DNA of 64,000 bases, from assembly GCA_036732005.1 (NCBI GenBank), contig DAINDF010000007.1:1-64000 (forward strand), given 5' to 3'. This document shows positions 41,434 to 50,858 of this stretch, piece after piece. The DNA is from UBA1926 sp036732005 (GTDB lineage Bacteria; Planctomycetota; Phycisphaerae; Phycisphaerales; UBA1924). The position numbers and the translations under genes are program-made. Position 1 is the first letter of the stretch. Every line of letters begins with the position of its first letter. The notes under the pieces are model-generated. The model worked only from the letters and a program-made list of their open reading frames with translations, made no database searches and was not told the origin of the DNA.

Positions 41434-42231
41434 TCAGAGCCGCTCGATCGAATTTGCGGGGATCCAGGTCTCCACGCCGCTGCGGAGGCGGACTCGGAGC
41501 CAGCCGTCGCGTTCCTCGATGATCGCGGCCTCGACGCCCGCGCGGAGGGGTTGCTCGAAGGTCGGGGTGTAGACGGCCTCGCTTGGCCCGCGGTAGCCGG
41601 TGACGCCGTCCTGCACGATCACCCCGGCGGGGTTGATGGCGTGGAGCGTGTGTTCGAGGGCGAGCGAGCCGAGACAGACCACGGCGACCGCGGCGGCGAT
41701 GACGGTGATGCCCCCGCCGCGTCGGGAGAGCAGGCGGAGCGAGCCGGCCCCCCACGCGAGCGCCCAGCAGGCCAGGCCGACGGTCAGCAGGGTTCGGCGG
41801 GGGACCAGGCCGCGCCAGAAGAGGAGAACATCTTCGACCTTCGAGGCGGGGCCCGGGGTGATGGCGGTGCGGACGATCGCCCTGGCGGCGGCGAGGCTCT
41901 CGCGGACGCGGGGGTCGGCGGGGTCGAGCCGCTCGGCGCGCAGGAAGGAGGCCACGGCGCGCCCCGTGTCGCCCCGGAGCAGGTGGGCGTTCCCGAGGTT
42001 GCGGTGCAAGGCCGGGCTCTCGATGCCGCCGTCGACGATCGATCGGTAGGTTGCGATGGCCTCGTCGAGCGCGGCGCGGGCGGAGGCGGGGTCGGCGTCG
42101 AAGTCGCGTTCGGCGCGGTCCATCGCCGCTTCGGCTCGCTCGAGGAGCGCGGCGGGGGTGAGCGCCGACGGGGCGGCGCCCGCGGGCGGGGCGATCGCCG
42201 CGAGGATCAGGAGGAGGAACCACCGGGTCAT
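41434..42231 (-). CDS. batE: BatE-like TPR/SH3 membrane protein
   Basis: A 265-residue protein: signal peptide (residues 1-22), TPR segment (LHRNLGNAHLLRGDTGRAVASFLRAERLDP, about 78-107), two membrane helices (about 145-160 and 170-190) and a C-terminal bacterial SH3 domain (about 205-265, RDGWLRVRLRSGVETWIP). This is the arrangement of BatE in Bat (Bacteroides aerotolerance) loci. The ATG overlaps the BatD-like stop. It is the last gene of the MoxR/Bat operon. Confidence 0.8.
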   Translation of the reverse strand: MTRWFLLLILAAIAPPAGAAPSALTPAALLERAEAAMDRAERDFDADPASARAALDEAIATYRSIVDGGIESPALHRNLGNAHLLRGDTGRAVASFLRAERLDPADPRVRESLAAARAIVRTAITPGPASKVEDVLLFWRGLVPRRTLLTVGLACWALAWGAGSLRLLSRRGGGITVIAAAVAVVCLGSLALEHTLHAINPAGVIVQDGVTGYRGPSEAVYTPTFEQPLRAGVEAAIIEERDGWLRVRLRSGVETWIPANSIERL

Positions 42232-44012
42232 GCGTCCTCCCGGATCGAGCGGTCGACGGCGCGGAGAAGTTCGAGCACGCGGGCCGGGTCGGGGGGCGGG
42301 TCGGCGACGGCGCGTCCGGCGGCGTACCGCTCGGCCTCGTGGATCGCGATGAGCTCGGCCAGGGGCTGGGCCGCGTCGGTGCCGGCGAGAAGCCGGGCGC
42401 TGTCCGCGCCGGTCACCGCCTCGGGCCTGGCATCGAACGCGTGGGCGAGATACAGCCGGACGGCCTCGGCGGGGCCTTTGGTCCGGAGCACGCGTCGGGC
42501 GGCGTTGAGCGCGCCGCGGCGGCGGCGCTCGGCCTCGTCCACGCGGCGGCGGCGCCACGCGGTCATGCCCGCGAGGGCGGCGAACGCGGCGGGCGGGACC
42601 GCGAGGGCGGCGAGCACCACGGGGCTCGGCGCGGTGTTCAGAGTCTGGGCGTTGGCGCGGGCGAGCACGGCGGGGCCCCGGTCGATGGCCCACAGGCCGG
42701 CGGGCGTCGCGGTGAGAGCCTCGCGGCTGATCGGGGAGGGGCCCGAGCCGACCACGGCGTCGGCCGCCGTGACCTCTCGGACCGCGCGGACCGCGAGCGG
42801 GATGGGATCGGATCGAGCGACGCGGTACTCGCCCTCGCCGGGATCGAAGAAGGCGAGCGGGATCGGGGGGATCTCACGGACGGTGTCACGCGCGGCGCGG
42901 ACGATCGTCGAGAAAGTACGCTCGCCCGGGCGGGAGCCCGGCACGAACGCCCAGCCCTGGCCCGACAGACGGAAGTCGTCGGTGAACCCCGGGATCGCGG
43001 CGAGGTCGGGCCCGTCGGTGACGCCCACCATGGGCTCGGCGCCGGTGATCGTGACGGTGAGCGTGATCGGATCGCCGACATTGACGGTGTCGGTGTCGAC
43101 GCTCGCGGAGACCGCGTGCGTGCCGAGCAGGCCGTTGAAGCCGGGCGGGCGGCCGGCGATGGGGAGTTCGGCGACGCTGATCTCGATCGGGTCGGCCTGG
43201 GCGAGGAGGCGCCGGGTGGCGCGGAGGCCGAGGCGTTCTTCGAAGGAGACCGCGATCGGGCCGAGGGTGTGCAGGCCGGGCTCGCGGGGTGTGATGACGA
43301 GATCGAACTCGAAGGTTCGGACGCGTTCGCCGCCGCGTGTGCCGTACCCGAGCCTGGCCTGGGTGGTGACGCCGAAGATGTCGACCTCGTAGACCCTGTC
43401 CCGGCCCTGCCTTGGGGCGGCGATGGGCTGGACATCGAGGGCCGGGTCGATCTCGGAGGCGCGGAAGGCGTAGTCCTCGACATCGCCCACGATGAACCAT
43501 GTCACGCGGACGCGGGAGGACTGGTTGACATAGAGCGAGGTGGATTCGGGCGTGACGACGATGAGGTCGTCCGGCGCGCGCTCGGGGAGGAGGACGCGGA
43601 GCCTTGTCGGCGGCGTCTGGACATTCAGCCCGCCCCCGATGCCGACGGTGACCGGGGGGACCTCGACCGTGCCCTCGCGCTCCGGTGTGACGATCCACCG
43701 CATGACGAGGCGACGCGTCGTCTGCTGGGTTCGGCGGCCGTTGACGATGGTGACGAACGAGCTGGACTCGTTCGAGGTTCCGCTGAACTGAAACCGGGCG
43801 CCGGGGATCGTGGAGAGGTCGGGCGGGACGACCTCGTCGGCGTTCTCGACGGCGATCTCGAGGACCGCGGTGTCGCCGACATAGCAGATCTGGGTGTTGA
43901 ACGAGGCGACGGCGATCGGCGCGTCCTGGGCGCGAACGCCGGGCGTTGCGAGAAGCGCGGCGATCGCCAGGGCGAGGCGCAAGAGGGGTGCGATCCAGGA
44001 TGATCGTGCCAT
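42228..44012 (-). CDS. batD: BatD-like large envelope protein
   Basis: A 594-residue protein with signal peptide (to about VRAQ, residue 27), several beta-sandwich domains of the BatD family (for example CYVGDTAVLEIAVENAD, FQFSGTSNESSSFVTIVNG and VSASVDTDTVNVGDPITLTVTITG), one membrane helix near 500 and a cytoplasmic helical tail. The start is uncertain: a GTG at 44033 overlaps the BatC stop and adds seven residues, while ATG at 44012 lies at the signal peptide. In Bat operons BatD is thought to act with the VWA proteins in the membrane. Confidence 0.82.
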   Translation of the reverse strand: MARSSWIAPLLRLALAIAALLATPGVRAQDAPIAVASFNTQICYVGDTAVLEIAVENADEVVPPDLSTIPGARFQFSGTSNESSSFVTIVNGRRTQQTTRRLVMRWIVTPEREGTVEVPPVTVGIGGGLNVQTPPTRLRVLLPERAPDDLIVVTPESTSLYVNQSSRVRVTWFIVGDVEDYAFRASEIDPALDVQPIAAPRQGRDRVYEVDIFGVTTQARLGYGTRGGERVRTFEFDLVITPREPGLHTLGPIAVSFEERLGLRATRRLLAQADPIEISVAELPIAGRPPGFNGLLGTHAVSASVDTDTVNVGDPITLTVTITGAEPMVGVTDGPDLAAIPGFTDDFRLSGQGWAFVPGSRPGERTFSTIVRAARDTVREIPPIPLAFFDPGEGEYRVARSDPIPLAVRAVREVTAADAVVGSGPSPISREALTATPAGLWAIDRGPAVLARANAQTLNTAPSPVVLAALAVPPAAFAALAGMTAWRRRRVDEAERRRRGALNAARRVLRTKGPAEAVRLYLAHAFDARPEAVTGADSARLLAGTDAAQPLAELIAIHEAERYAAGRAVADPPPDPARVLELLRAVDRSIREDA

Positions 44013-44029
44013 GGGTGTGTCCACCTCGG

Positions 44030-45091
44030 TCACCAGTCTTTCTCGACAGGGACGGGCCGGCCCATGATCGCGCGGATCTGGCGGTCCCGCTCCTCGCGTT
44101 GGCGTTGCTCGCGGTCGAAGAGCCACTCGGCGATGCGGTCGTCGGGGCTCTGGCTCTCCTCCTCGCTCGGCTCCGGCTGCTCGGGCTGCTGCTCATCGCC
44201 GGGCTGCGGCTCGGGCTGGCCCTGGGGCTTGCCCTCCTGCCGGTCGGCCTGCTCGCGGAGCGCCTCGGCGGCGCGGCGCAGCTGCTCGGCGGCCTGCTGC
44301 TGGGCGTCGGCGGCGGCCTCCTGATCGCCCCGGTTCAGTTGCCGCTGGGCCTGGCGCTGCGCTTCCGCGGCGGATTCCATCGCCTGCTGGGCCTGCTCGT
44401 TGGGCTCGGGGTTCTGGGCGGACTGCTGCTGGGCCTGTTGCGTCTGCTCGGAAATCTGGTTCTGATCCTGCCTGGCGCGCTCGGGCATCTGGTCGAGGCC
44501 GGCGTTCTCGTTCGCCTCGTCCTGCTGGCGGTCGGCGAGTTCGTCGAGTTTTTCGGCCTGTTCGCGGAGTTGATCGGCCTTCTCTTGGGCTTCCTGCCTG
44601 GCTTGATCCACCCGGCTGGCGAGGCGACGCACTCGTTCGACATTCCGCGCGGCCTCGGCATCGCCCGGGGCGACCTCGAGCACGGCCCGGAACGCCTCGG
44701 CGGCGTCGCGGAGCAGACGCTGCACCGCCTCGAGATCGGGCGGGGCCGCGCCCTCGGGCGTCAGGGCCGTGAGGGCCTCCCGGTAGAGGACCTGCCCCAG
44801 ATTGAAGCGGGCGGTGGACTTGAACTCGGGCGCGCGGGCGGCGAGATCGGCGGCCCTGAGCTGGTCCCTGGCGGACTCGAACTCACCCCGGGCCGCGAGT
44901 TCCTCCCCCGCCCGCAGCCTCGCGCCCGCGAGCGCATCTCCCGTCGCCTCGGCGAGGAGACGGTCGAGGTCCTGCTCGATGACCTTGAGTTCGCGGTCGC
45001 CCTCGAACGCGGCGACGACGGCCGATTGCAGGGGCGAGGCGGTCGCCGTCGCGGCAAGGCCGATCGCCGCGGAGATCGCCAGACGGATCAT
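44030..45091 (-). CDS. batC: BatC-like TPR protein with Gln/Glu-rich tail
   Basis: A 353-residue protein: signal peptide (about 1-19), then TPR-type helices (ARFNLGQVLYREAL, around 95-110, and APGDAEAARNVERVRR, 140-155). A long low-complexity coiled tail rich in Gln, Glu and Ala (about 165-310) ends with a conserved helix DDRIAEWLFDREQRQREERD. This is the usual form of the TPR protein between the VWA genes and BatD. It overlaps BatB at the start by four bases. Confidence 0.78.
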   Translation of the reverse strand: MIRLAISAAIGLAATATASPLQSAVVAAFEGDRELKVIEQDLDRLLAEATGDALAGARLRAGEELAARGEFESARDQLRAADLAARAPEFKSTARFNLGQVLYREALTALTPEGAAPPDLEAVQRLLRDAAEAFRAVLEVAPGDAEAARNVERVRRLASRVDQARQEAQEKADQLREQAEKLDELADRQQDEANENAGLDQMPERARQDQNQISEQTQQAQQQSAQNPEPNEQAQQAMESAAEAQRQAQRQLNRGDQEAAADAQQQAAEQLRRAAEALREQADRQEGKPQGQPEPQPGDEQQPEQPEPSEEESQSPDDRIAEWLFDREQRQREERDRQIRAIMGRPVPVEKDW

Positions 45092-46161
45092 CGACGCCTC
45101 CCTTCCCCGACCAGGGATTCGAACGCCAGCAGCGCGAGCGCCGCGGCGAGGAAGAGCATGAACCGCTCGTCGTACTCGGTGACGGTTGCGGAGCCGAGCA
45201 CGGCCTGGCCTGCCGACGCGATGAGGTCCCGGTAGACCTGGGCGAGGTCGATATCGCCCGTTCCGACCTCGAGGAAGGCGTTGCCCGGGGCGACGGAGGC
45301 GAGTTGCGCGAGGGTGTCGGCGTCGAGGCGGCTGCGGACGGTCGAGCCGTCGTGCTGCACGAACGACTCGGCATCGCCCGCGGTGGGAACGGGCGAGCCC
45401 TCACCGCTGTCGCCGAGCCCGATGGCGATGATGCGGACGCCGTGCTCGGCGGCGAGTTGGGCGGCGCGGACGGGGAAGCTCTCCTGGTCCTCCCCGTCGG
45501 TGAAGAGGATGATGTCCCGGAACCTGTTGGAGTCGATCGGTACGCCGTCGCCCCGCTCGACTTCGAGGACATCGTCGAGGACCTTGCGGATCGCGTCGCC
45601 GATCATGGTGCCGCCCCGGGGGGCCGAATCGGGGTCGAGGCCCTCGAGGGCGAGCCGGAAGAACGCGCGGTCCTGGGTGAGGGGGCACTTGATGGCCGGG
45701 GCCCCGGCGAAGGCGACCAGCGCGACACGGTCCCCGCCCAGGTCGTCAACGAGGTCCTTGATCCAGAGCTTGGCCCGTTCGAGGCGGTTGGGCGCGAGGT
45801 CGCGGGCGAGCATGCTGCGCGAGACATCGACGACGAACACGAGGTCGCGGCCGCGGCGTTCGATGTCGCGGGTTCGCTCCCCGTGCTGCGGGCGAGCCAG
45901 CGCCAGGGCGAGCGACGCCACGGCGAGCGCGACGCACCAGGCCCGGAGCCACCGGCGGGCGACGCCCGCGCCCTCGGCGATCGTGAAGACCAGCGAGGCG
46001 TCCCCGAGCCGGGCGAGCGCCCGCCGGCGGGCCGACGCCGCCGACCACGCCAGGAGCAACGCCGCGGGCGCGAGCCAGAGGGCGTGGAGCCAGACGGGGT
46101 CGGCCAGGCGGAGGCCGGTGCCGAGGTCGAGGGGCTGGAGCGGCAGCGGGCCGGGCGTCAC
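45088..46161 (-). CDS. batB: BatB-like VWA membrane protein
   Basis: A 357-residue membrane protein with N-terminal helices (about 27-42, 70-85), a von Willebrand factor A domain (about 100-300) and a C-terminal helix (about 325-345). The metal-ion-dependent adhesion site is intact: VVDVSRSM (DxSxS), a Thr in APRGGTMIGDAI, and FTDGEDQES. VWA proteins of Bat loci likely form a membrane complex activated by MoxR. Overlaps both neighbours by four bases. Confidence 0.85.
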   Translation of the reverse strand: MTPGPLPLQPLDLGTGLRLADPVWLHALWLAPAALLLAWSAASARRRALARLGDASLVFTIAEGAGVARRWLRAWCVALAVASLALALARPQHGERTRDIERRGRDLVFVVDVSRSMLARDLAPNRLERAKLWIKDLVDDLGGDRVALVAFAGAPAIKCPLTQDRAFFRLALEGLDPDSAPRGGTMIGDAIRKVLDDVLEVERGDGVPIDSNRFRDIILFTDGEDQESFPVRAAQLAAEHGVRIIAIGLGDSGEGSPVPTAGDAESFVQHDGSTVRSRLDADTLAQLASVAPGNAFLEVGTGDIDLAQVYRDLIASAGQAVLGSATVTEYDERFMLFLAAALALLAFESLVGEGRRR

Positions 46162-47210
46162 GGCGTCCTCCTCAGCAGCGTCGCGGCGAGCAGGGACTCG
46201 ATCGCAAGCAGCGCGAGCCCGGCGGCGGCGAAGGGGGTGTAGCGCTCGGTGTAGTCCACGCTCTCGCTGGTCTCGATCTGGGTCTTTTCGAGGCTGTCGA
46301 TCTCGGCGTAGATCTCACGGAGCGACTCGGCGGAATCGGCGAGGAAGAACCTGCCGCCGGTGCGGTTGGCCATCGCCTGCATCGTGGTCGCGTCGACCGA
46401 GGCGCCGCGCGGGATGCGGAGCCCGCCGATCTCGATCGACTCCCCTCCCCCGATGCCGATGGTGTAGAGCTTGATGCCCCACTGCTGGCAGAGTTCGGCG
46501 GCCTGGAGGGGGTCGATCTCGCCCCGGTTGTTGCGGCCGTCGGTGAGCAGGATGACCGCCTTGCTCTTGATCGAGAAATCCGGGGTCGCCTCGTTGCCCA
46601 GGCCCCGGACGACCTCCTTCTCGGCCTCGCGGAGGCGAGCGGCGGCGAGGGCGACGGCGTCGCCGATGGCGGTGCCCTGGTCGCTGCGGAGCGGCGAGAC
46701 CTCGATGCGCGCGACCATCTCGAGGAGGGCTTCGTGTTCGCGCACGAGGGGGCAGATCGTGTCCGCGTAGGACCCGAAGCCGATGACGCCGATCATGTCG
46801 CCGGTGCGGCCCTTCAGATCATCGGCATTGCCGGCGATGAACTCGGAGGCGACCTTCTTGACCGCGTCGAGGCGGGTCGTGGGCCGGCCCTCCATCGAGA
46901 TGCCCTCGGTCATGCTGCTCGATCGATCGATGACCAGTTGGATCGCGACGCCCTCGGTGCTGGTCCGGACGAGGCCCAGGATGTCCTGCGGGCGGGCGAG
47001 CGCGACGATGAGCAGGCCGAGCGCCGCGGCCCGAAGGAGACGGGGCAGGTGCACGAGGCGCGTGCGGAGGGTCGCGCCGGCGAGCCCGGCCGCGCCCGCG
47101 GCGGGGTAGAGCAGCCTCGGACGCCGCGACCGCAGCCAGGACACCACGAACAGGACCGGGACGAGTGCGAGCAGCCCGAGCAGCCAGGGATGGGCGAATC
47201 GATCGAACAT
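46158..47210 (-). CDS. batA: BatA-like VWA membrane protein
   Basis: A 350-residue membrane protein related to BatB. It has N-terminal helices (about 8-25 and 55-75), a VWA domain with MIDAS VIDRSSSM (around 95), a Thr-region DQGTAIGDAVALA and LLTDGRNNRGEI, and a C-terminal helix (about 325-345). The conserved start MFDRFAHPWLLGLLALVP matches the BatA 'aerotolerance regulator' N-terminal domain. The open frame upstream of the ATG is non-coding. Confidence 0.85.
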   Translation of the reverse strand: MFDRFAHPWLLGLLALVPVLFVVSWLRSRRPRLLYPAAGAAGLAGATLRTRLVHLPRLLRAAALGLLIVALARPQDILGLVRTSTEGVAIQLVIDRSSSMTEGISMEGRPTTRLDAVKKVASEFIAGNADDLKGRTGDMIGVIGFGSYADTICPLVREHEALLEMVARIEVSPLRSDQGTAIGDAVALAAARLREAEKEVVRGLGNEATPDFSIKSKAVILLTDGRNNRGEIDPLQAAELCQQWGIKLYTIGIGGGESIEIGGLRIPRGASVDATTMQAMANRTGGRFFLADSAESLREIYAEIDSLEKTQIETSESVDYTERYTPFAAAGLALLAIESLLAATLLRRTP

Positions 47211-48166
47211 CACGCCCCACCCCCGCGGACAGAGGGCGCGAGACGGGCCGCCTCGGCGGCGAGGGAGCGGGCGTCGTTTCCACGGCCCCCGGGCGCGTAC
47301 CGCGCGGATTCGAGCGCGGCGAGCAGCGCCGCTACTCGCCGCGCCGCTTCGGGCGCGACGCCCGCCGACCGGAGTGCTTCTTCGGCGTCGGCGGGGGCGA
47401 GCGCGAACGCGGCGGGACCCAGACGCCCGGCAAGGCCCGCGCGGAGCGACCGATCGACCGACTCGGGCGACGCGCCGGCGGGATGCGAGGCGAGCGTCGC
47501 GAGGTCGGCCCAGCCGTCGCGGCCTGTATCCCCGCGCGACCGACGCGTTCTGCTGAGCATCAGGCGAACCAAGAACGCCGCGCCGAGCAGCCCCCCAACA
47601 CCTGTGGCGTACCACCACGCCGGCGCGGGCTCTGCGAGGTCGGGCACGGGCCTCGTAGCGCCGAGCGGGGCGTCGCCCGTGCCGATCGGGGCGTCCTCCC
47701 ACGGCTTGCGGCCGATGGGCAGGTCCACCGCCTCGCCCTCGGGCAGGAGCGACCGCACCACGATCTCCCCCTCGGGGCTGCTGGCGGTGGCCCGGTCGTC
47801 GAGGGGGCCGGCGGCGTTCCAGGTGAGCGCCGGGACCCGGTACGACCCGGGCAGGAACGGCTCGAGCACGACCCTGGCCTCGTGCCGCACCGCCCCCGAC
47901 GATTCGATCTGAGGCGGATCGACCGAGATCGAAACGACGGTCCAGCCCGCGTCCTCGAAGGCGGCCCGGGCGCCGTCAACCCACGGCTCGACCGCGAGGC
48001 CGGCGTCGGCCCGCAGTTGCACAACGAGCGTGACGCGATCGGCGACGGTGATCTCGTCGGTGGAGATCGCGACCGTGGCGACGAACCGGTCGACCCCAAG
48101 CTCCCGCGGCGGGGCGATCGCGAGCAGGCCGACCAGGCCGAGCGTGATGAGGCCCCGGGCGGTCAT
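47210..48166 (-). CDS. Bat-locus envelope protein with one membrane helix
   Basis: A 318-residue protein: signal-like N-terminus (1-20), beta-rich domain (about 25-135, VATVAISTDEITVADRVTLVVQL, then RHEARVVLEPFLPGSYRVPAL) similar in style to one BatD unit, a membrane helix near 185-202 and a helical cytoplasmic tail. In other Bat loci a DUF4381-like protein occupies this place, between DUF58 and BatA, and the layout fits. Sequence conservation is too low for a firm name. Confidence 0.65.
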   Translation of the reverse strand: MTARGLITLGLVGLLAIAPPRELGVDRFVATVAISTDEITVADRVTLVVQLRADAGLAVEPWVDGARAAFEDAGWTVVSISVDPPQIESSGAVRHEARVVLEPFLPGSYRVPALTWNAAGPLDDRATASSPEGEIVVRSLLPEGEAVDLPIGRKPWEDAPIGTGDAPLGATRPVPDLAEPAPAWWYATGVGGLLGAAFLVRLMLSRTRRSRGDTGRDGWADLATLASHPAGASPESVDRSLRAGLAGRLGPAAFALAPADAEEALRSAGVAPEAARRVAALLAALESARYAPGGRGNDARSLAAEAARLAPSVRGGGA

Positions 48167-49065
48167 GCCGTCCGCCTCCGCCTCTGCCGGAGCCTGAAAT
48201 ATCGTTCGAGCTCGACGCCGAACGGTCGGTCGGTGGAGAGCTCGACGACATCCACGCCCGCCCGCTTGAGGACGCGGTCGGCCTCGCCGCGGCGTCTGGC
48301 GACCTCGTCGCGGTGGCGGCGCCGCAGGCGAGCGGAGCCCGTGTCGAAGAGGACCCGCTCGCGCGTCTCGGGGTCCTCGAGTTCGATCAGCCCGATGCGC
48401 GGGAGTTCTCGCTCGCGCGGGTCGGCGACGCGCAACGCGATGACATCGTGCCGCGTGGCGAGGCGGGCGAGCGGGCGGGCGATGTCCTCCACGCCGGTCC
48501 CCGGCGCGGGCTGGAAGTCTGCGGCGACGAAGACGATCGCCCGCTGATGCAGCACCGAACCCAGCGTGTCGAGCGCCTCGGCGAAGGCCCGGCCCCCGCC
48601 CGCGGGCTCCATCCCGAGCAGGTCTCGCAGCAGGCGGAGCAGGTGTCGCGGGCCCTTGCGGGGCGGGACGAACAGGTCCACCGTATCGCTGAACCGCAGC
48701 AGGCCGACGCGGTCGTTGTTGCGCAGGGCCGAGTAGGCGATCGCGGCGCCGGTCTCGGCGATCAATCTCGCCTTCGACCTTCCGACGGTGCCGAACAGGC
48801 CCGACGCCGAGGCGTCCACGCAGAGCATCACGGTGAGTTGGCGTTCCTCGATGTAGCGCTTGATAAAGGGCCTGCCGGCCCGGGCGGTCACATTCCAGTC
48901 GATGGAGCGGACATCGTCGCCCGGGGCGTACTCGCGCACCTCGGCGAACTCGACGCCCCGGCCCAGGAAGGCGGAGTGGTACTCGCCGGCGAAGAGATCG
49001 TCGACGCGGCGTCGCGTGCGGATCTGGAGCCGCCGGACCTCTTCCATGAGTTCCCTGGTGAGCAT
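48163..49065 (-). CDS. DUF58 protein (MoxR-associated, VWA-like)
   Basis: A 300-residue DUF58 protein. The hallmark block is complete: YHSAFLGRGVEFAEVREYAPGDDVRSIDWNVTARAG, followed by FIKRYIEERQ and a degenerate VWA-type strand LCVDASASG. DUF58 genes are almost always next to moxR, and moxR lies 25 bases upstream here. The protein probably docks to the MoxR ATPase in the control of Bat complex assembly. ATG at 49065 chosen because the family starts LTRELMEEVRRLQIRT. Confidence 0.9.
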   Translation of the reverse strand: MLTRELMEEVRRLQIRTRRRVDDLFAGEYHSAFLGRGVEFAEVREYAPGDDVRSIDWNVTARAGRPFIKRYIEERQLTVMLCVDASASGLFGTVGRSKARLIAETGAAIAYSALRNNDRVGLLRFSDTVDLFVPPRKGPRHLLRLLRDLLGMEPAGGGRAFAEALDTLGSVLHQRAIVFVAADFQPAPGTGVEDIARPLARLATRHDVIALRVADPRERELPRIGLIELEDPETRERVLFDTGSARLRRRHRDEVARRRGEADRVLKRAGVDVVELSTDRPFGVELERYFRLRQRRRRTA

Positions 49066-49090
49066 CGAGGTCTCCCCCTTCCCGCCCGCG

Positions 49091-50119
49091 TCAGGGCACG
49101 GGGCAGTGGTCGAGCACCGCGCGGACGATATCGTCGCTGCCGATGCCCTCGGCCTCGGCCTCGTAGGAGATGATGATGCGGTGCCGCAGGACCTCGGGCG
49201 CGATCGCCTTGACATCCGAGGGTGTCACGAAATCTCTCCCACGCAGGAACGCCTGGGCCCGCGACGCGAGCACGAGCGCGATGCTCGCCCGGGGCGAGGC
49301 GCCGAACTGGATCAGCCTGGCGAGTTCCGTGCCCCGGGGGCCCTTGAGCGGGCCCGGCTCGCGCGTGGTGTGAACGATCTCGACGGCGTAGTCGTGGATT
49401 TTCTCGTCGACGAAGACACGGTCGACGAGCCCGCGGGCCCGCATGATCTCGTCAAGGGACACAACCGGGTCGACGGTGACGCGGGGCGTGGTCGACGCCA
49501 TCCGCCGGACGATCTCCCGCTCCTCCTCGCGGCTCGGGTAGCCCACGGAGAGCTTGAGCATGAAGCGGTCCACCTGCGCCTCGGGGAGGGGGTAGGTGCC
49601 CTCCTGCTCGATGGGGTTCTGCGTCGCGAGCACGAGGAAGGGCTGGGGCAAGCGGTGGGTCTCGTCGCCGATGGTGACGGACTTTTCCTGCATCGCCTCG
49701 AGCAGCGCGCTCTGGACCTTGGCCGGGGCGCGGTTGATCTCGTCGGCGAGGACGATGTTCGCGAACACCGGGCCCTTGCGCGTGGTGAACTCGCCCGATT
49801 GCGGGTTGTAGATCAGCGTGCCCACCAAGTCCGCGGGCAGCAGATCGGGCGTGAACTGGATCCGGCTGAACTCGCCCCGCAGCGCCCCGGCGAGCGCCGA
49901 GACGGTCAGCGTCTTCGCAAGGCCCGGCACGCCCTCGAGCAGGACATGCCCGCCGGTCAGCAACCCGATCAGCAGGCGTTCGACCATCGAGGCCTGCCCC
50001 ACCACCACCGAGGCCACGGCGTCCACGAGCCGACGCATCGACTCGGACGCCTCCCTCACCTCGGGGTCGGCCTGCGGGCCCGATGGAGGCGGATCGATCG
50101 ACATGCGGGTCCCTGTCAT
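49091..50119 (-). CDS. MoxR-family AAA+ ATPase
   Basis: AAA+ chaperone-like ATPase of 342 residues. Walker A is LLEGVPGLAKTLTV (around residue 65), Walker B VLADEINRAPAKVQSALLEAM, sensor 1 FLVLATQNPIEQEGTYPLPEAQ, arginine finger in VDRFM, and sensor 2 in RASIALVLASRAQAF. The ATG at 50119 has GGAGG nine bases upstream; another ATG five codons on is possible. It should activate the DUF58/Bat VWA proteins encoded downstream. Confidence 0.93.
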   Translation of the reverse strand: MTGTRMSIDPPPSGPQADPEVREASESMRRLVDAVASVVVGQASMVERLLIGLLTGGHVLLEGVPGLAKTLTVSALAGALRGEFSRIQFTPDLLPADLVGTLIYNPQSGEFTTRKGPVFANIVLADEINRAPAKVQSALLEAMQEKSVTIGDETHRLPQPFLVLATQNPIEQEGTYPLPEAQVDRFMLKLSVGYPSREEEREIVRRMASTTPRVTVDPVVSLDEIMRARGLVDRVFVDEKIHDYAVEIVHTTREPGPLKGPRGTELARLIQFGASPRASIALVLASRAQAFLRGRDFVTPSDVKAIAPEVLRHRIIISYEAEAEGIGSDDIVRAVLDHCPVP

Positions 50120-50258
50120 GAGGCGGGTTCCTCCGTAGTCTCCATGGCAGCGACACCGGTCCGTTGCCGGGCCGGCTGACGAGGGCCTACCGCCCCTCCC
50201 ACCGCGTGGATGCACAACCGGGCGGCCCCCGTCACGAATACCGCGGGCCGAGGCCCGA

Positions 50259-50570
50259 TCAGCCCTCCGACGGCGGGGTCTGCTGCGGGCGCTGGAGGAC
50301 GATCTCCCCGTTCCGCTCCTCGTACTGGCGGATCATCTGCCCGAGGTTGATCGCCAGCCGCTTGGCGCCGGCCCAGTTCATGATCACCCGGCTGCCGACA
50401 TTGAAGATCACCATCGGGTCCTGCCCGGGGAACTGCATGGGGAGGTTCATGCCGAAGTCGAGGACGACCTCGTCCTGCGTCGGAGTTGTCCGGATCGTGT
50501 TCGAGTACGCGGTGTGCATCTTCGACTCATCGATGCGGAACTGGATCTGCTGCTGGGGATTCTCGGCCAT
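50259..50570 (-). CDS. DUF3467-family protein
   Basis: A 103-residue protein: QIQFRIDESKMHTAYSNTIRTTPTQDEVVLDFG at residues 8-40 and VGSRVIMNWAGAKRLAINLGQMIRQYEERNG at 60-90. These are the two conserved blocks of DUF3467, whose function is unknown. Many members lie near stress or metabolic genes. Here it precedes moxR by 139 bases on the same strand and so may be its operon head. The 288 bases to otsA hold divergent start signals but no distinct gene. Confidence 0.8.
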   Translation of the reverse strand: MAENPQQQIQFRIDESKMHTAYSNTIRTTPTQDEVVLDFGMNLPMQFPGQDPMVIFNVGSRVIMNWAGAKRLAINLGQMIRQYEERNGEIVLQRPQQTPPSEG

Positions 50571-50858
50571 GTTTCTTCGACCTTTCTGGGCGACGCAGCG
50601 TCGCCCCGGATGGACCACGGAGGGCGGGGGCGAAGCCCCGCGCATTCGGCCGGTGCGGCCCGGTGCACGCCCGGAACGCCGCGCCGGGCCCGGAGTTTAG
50701 GCGTTCCGACGCCCCCCCGGGACGCGGCGCAGGGCCGACCGAGCCCCCCGCACAGCGGCCCCGCAACGAGCCCTGGCTGTTGCATTACAGCCGCGATGCA
50801 CGGGAGATTGCGACGGATCCCGATCGCCCGGCGGGGCGTGCGGCGTTACGCTTGCCCC

